Shown here one piece after another: positions 62,634 through 64,000 of a stretch of DNA of 64,000 bases (position 1 is its first letter; each line of letters opens with the position of its first letter). Origin of the DNA: Alphaproteobacteria bacterium (GTDB taxonomy: Bacteria; Pseudomonadota; Alphaproteobacteria; Rhodobacterales; Rhodobacteraceae). Position numbers and translations under genes: made by a program. The notes below the pieces were generated by a model, which did no database searches, had not been told where the DNA came from, and saw nothing but the letters and a program-made list of their open reading frames with translations. Where the stretch lies: the NCBI GenBank assembly GCA_030427405.1, contig JAUHXK010000011.1:119389-183388 (forward strand). Reading direction: 5' to 3'.

Positions 62634-62795
62634 TTTCAGGTGCCTTTTGCATGACGGGTTATCGCGACCTTATCGGCACAGCGGGGCGGGCGGCAAGGGG
62701 CGCAAGCCGCAAGAATTCGCTTCAAATGCGCGCATTAAGGATTTCTCAAATCCTCGGGGCCACCATGGGCACCGGGTGAAATTTGGGTGAGTGAT

Positions 62796-63623
62796 ATGAG
62801 CTATCATCAGACCGGTCCTGACGGGGCCGCCGATGCCGCGTGCCAATATGGCGCGTCCGGTTTGTGGTTTCGCGGGCCGGCGCGTTCAACGGACAAACCG
62901 TTCATTGCCTGCGTCGGGGCGGATGAAACATTCGGACGGTTCGTCCCGGACCCATATGCGTCCCTACTTGAGCGGCGGCTGGGGCGCCGCTGCATCAACC
63001 TGGGCAGCCTGTTCACAGGGGCCGAGGCGCTGTCGCAGGACGAAAGCCTGCGCGAGATCGTGAACAAGGCGGAACTCTGCGTTTTGCAGCCGCCCTGCGT
63101 TCTGGGGCAATCGAACCGCTATTACCGGGTCCACCCCCGGCGCAATGACCGATTTCTCGGGCCTACGCCGAACCTTGTGGCTCTTTACCCAGAGGTAGAC
63201 TTTACCGAGGTGCATTTCGTCCGGCATCTCGTAACGCTTCTGCAATCTTATTCAGATGCCCGTTTCGAGCTTGTAGCGCAGGAGTTGCGCGAGGCTTGGC
63301 TGGAGGCAATGAAAGGCTTTGCCACGGGTGTCGATGCGCCGGTTATCCTCTTGTTGTTACAAACCTCGGACCCAGCGGCCGACCATTCGGGCACAGATAT
63401 CGCGCGCGACCCGGTTCCTGTGACCGAAGCCATGTTCAAAAGGCTGGGTCAGGTATGCGCAGGCAGCCTGTCACTGACGGTCCGGCCTTCGGCGGACTCT
63501 GATCACCTCGAGGATGTCTTGTTTGGTACGCTGCAACAGCCGATAGCAGAACATGTGCTTGGCCCCGCGACGCATCGGCAGGTTGCGGATGCGCTTTATG
63601 GGGCGGTTTTGGGGTTGTCATGA
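62796..63623 (+). CDS. DUF6473 family protein
   Basis: A 275-residue protein of the DUF6473 family, which is common in Rhodobacterales. The N-terminal hallmark is [24 protein letters not shown], then [26 protein letters not shown] motif around [31 protein letters not shown] and [21 protein letters not shown] follows. The fold is reminiscent of sulfotransferase or glycosyltransferase-like domains but no function is proven. Start ATG 62796 has ggtgag upstream; GTG 62787 is an alternative. It is convergent with etfA. Confidence 0.82.
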   Translation: MSYHQTGPDGAADAACQYGASGLWFRGPARSTDKPFIACVGADETFGRFVPDPYASLLERRLGRRCINLGSLFTGAEALSQDESLREIVNKAELCVLQPPCVLGQSNRYYRVHPRRNDRFLGPTPNLVALYPEVDFTEVHFVRHLVTLLQSYSDARFELVAQELREAWLEAMKGFATGVDAPVILLLLQTSDPAADHSGTDIARDPVPVTEAMFKRLGQVCAGSLSLTVRPSADSDHLEDVLFGTLQQPIAEHVLGPATHRQVADALYGAVLGLS

Positions 63624-63634
63624 GGGCTGCAAGG

Positions 63635-63661
63635 AAAAAGGCCCGCCGGGTGGGGCAGGCC
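63635..63661 (-). terminator. intrinsic terminator of etfA
   Basis: On the minus strand ggcctgcc-ccaccc-ggcgggcc forms an 8-bp stem (one G-U pair), followed by ttttt at 63635-63639. It lies 36 bp after the etfA stop and partly serves the convergent DUF6473 gene region. Confidence 0.8.
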
Positions 63662-63696
63662 AGTTTCGCTTTTCATTTGCGCCGTACAGGCGGGGG

Positions 63697-64000
63697 TCAG
63701 CCCAGCTTGTCGGTCAGTTCCGGCACTGCCTGGAACAGGTCGGCGACCAGTCCGAAATCGGCAACCTGGAAGATCGGCGCCTCTTCGTCCTTGTTGATCG
63801 CAACAATGACCTTCGAGTCCTTCATGCCAGCCAGGTGCTGGATCGCGCCCGAGATGCCGATGGCGACATAAAGGTCCGGGGCAACAACCTTGCCCGTCTG
63901 GCCCACCTGCCAGTCGTTCGGGGCATAGCCCGAATCGACCGCGGCACGCGATGCGCCAACGGCGGCGCCCAGCTTGTCAGCCAGCGTTTCGATCAGCTTG
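63697..64000 (-). CDS. etfA: electron transfer flavoprotein subunit alpha, C-terminal part
   Basis: Truncated by the window edge. About 100 C-terminal residues are visible. The segment [34 protein letters not shown] is the FAD-binding signature of ETF alpha, followed by [41 protein letters not shown] and the C-terminal LTDKLG. ETF carries electrons from acyl-CoA dehydrogenases (such as Mcd in this window) to ETF:quinone oxidoreductase. The rest of the gene, and probably etfB, lie beyond 64000. Confidence 0.95.
   Translation of the reverse strand, partial: KLIETLADKLGAAVGASRAAVDSGYAPNDWQVGQTGKVVAPDLYVAIGISGAIQHLAGMKDSKVIVAINKDEEAPIFQVADFGLVADLFQAVPELTDKLG

Overview
The window is chromosomal DNA from a GC-rich alphaproteobacterium, very probably a marine Rhodobacterales (Roseobacter-group) species. 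This rests on the F0 operon order atpI-atpB-atpE-b'-b, a chvI-chvG-hprK-rapZ-EIIA-HPr operon, pckA divergent from chvI, methylsuccinyl-CoA dehydrogenase of the ethylmalonyl-CoA pathway, a DUF6473 protein next to hydroxyacyl-CoA dehydrogenase and etfA, and many ATGA/TTGA start-stop overlaps. Nearly everything is core housekeeping sequence. No tRNA, rRNA, CRISPR array, insertion sequence or prophage was seen.

Layout. 0.4-8 kb: a GH25 lysozyme lipoprotein faces a long minus-strand translation cluster (ffh, two GNAT acetyltransferases, chorismate mutase, rpsP, bluB, a mini membrane protein, rimM, a sulfotransferase-like gene, trmD). 8-12 kb: an aminoacyl-tRNA editing factor, azoR with a divergent LysR regulator, an EamA exporter, a lipoprotein and a solo ArsR regulator. 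12.3-15 kb: the F0 ATP synthase operon, whose terminator lies inside the end of a convergent membrane gene. 15-18 kb: a GntR/FadR-type regulator divergent from a PLP aminotransferase. 18.2-21.7 kb: smc. 22-28 kb: a P-loop kinase-like protein, a lytic transglycosylase, cobD (cbiB) and cobC, an orphan receiver protein preceded by a perfect CtrA box, and a glutathionyl-hydroquinone reductase.

28-36 kb: an L,D-transpeptidase, a MalY/PatB lyase, the def-def'-fmt formylation operon (def' looks catalytically dead), two YeaQ/YmgE membrane proteins, then a minus-strand ispH-methyltransferase-rnhA-TRIC operon and a NYN protein. 36-49 kb: folK, rpoZ, rsh (ppGpp), DUF2062, pdxJ, a LysE exporter, a quinone oxidoreductase, acpS, lepB, rnc, then era, DUF1491 and recO. 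This conserved lipid/RNA/repair operon is broken up by an opposing multicopper oxidase and an opposing HlyIII gene. 49-56 kb: a membrane-anchored SGNH hydrolase, mcd, a TSUP exporter, a membrane protein with a small winged-helix gene, and pckA.

56-61.7 kb: one seven-gene operon joins the ChvG-ChvI envelope/acid two-component system with HprK, RapZ, a mannose-type EIIA, HPr and a lysophospholipid acyltransferase. No sugar permease is present, so it looks like a regulatory phosphorelay. 61.7-64 kb: 3-hydroxybutyryl-CoA dehydrogenase, a DUF6473 protein and the 3' end of etfA.

No large novel system was recognised. The most interesting items are the pseudo-deformylase in the formylation operon, the CtrA-box-linked atypical receiver, an intergenic repeat family (two copies) placed between convergent genes, a 59-nt nested inverted repeat, several strong dyads that look like operators, and a small unannotated reading frame downstream of the lytic transglycosylase.
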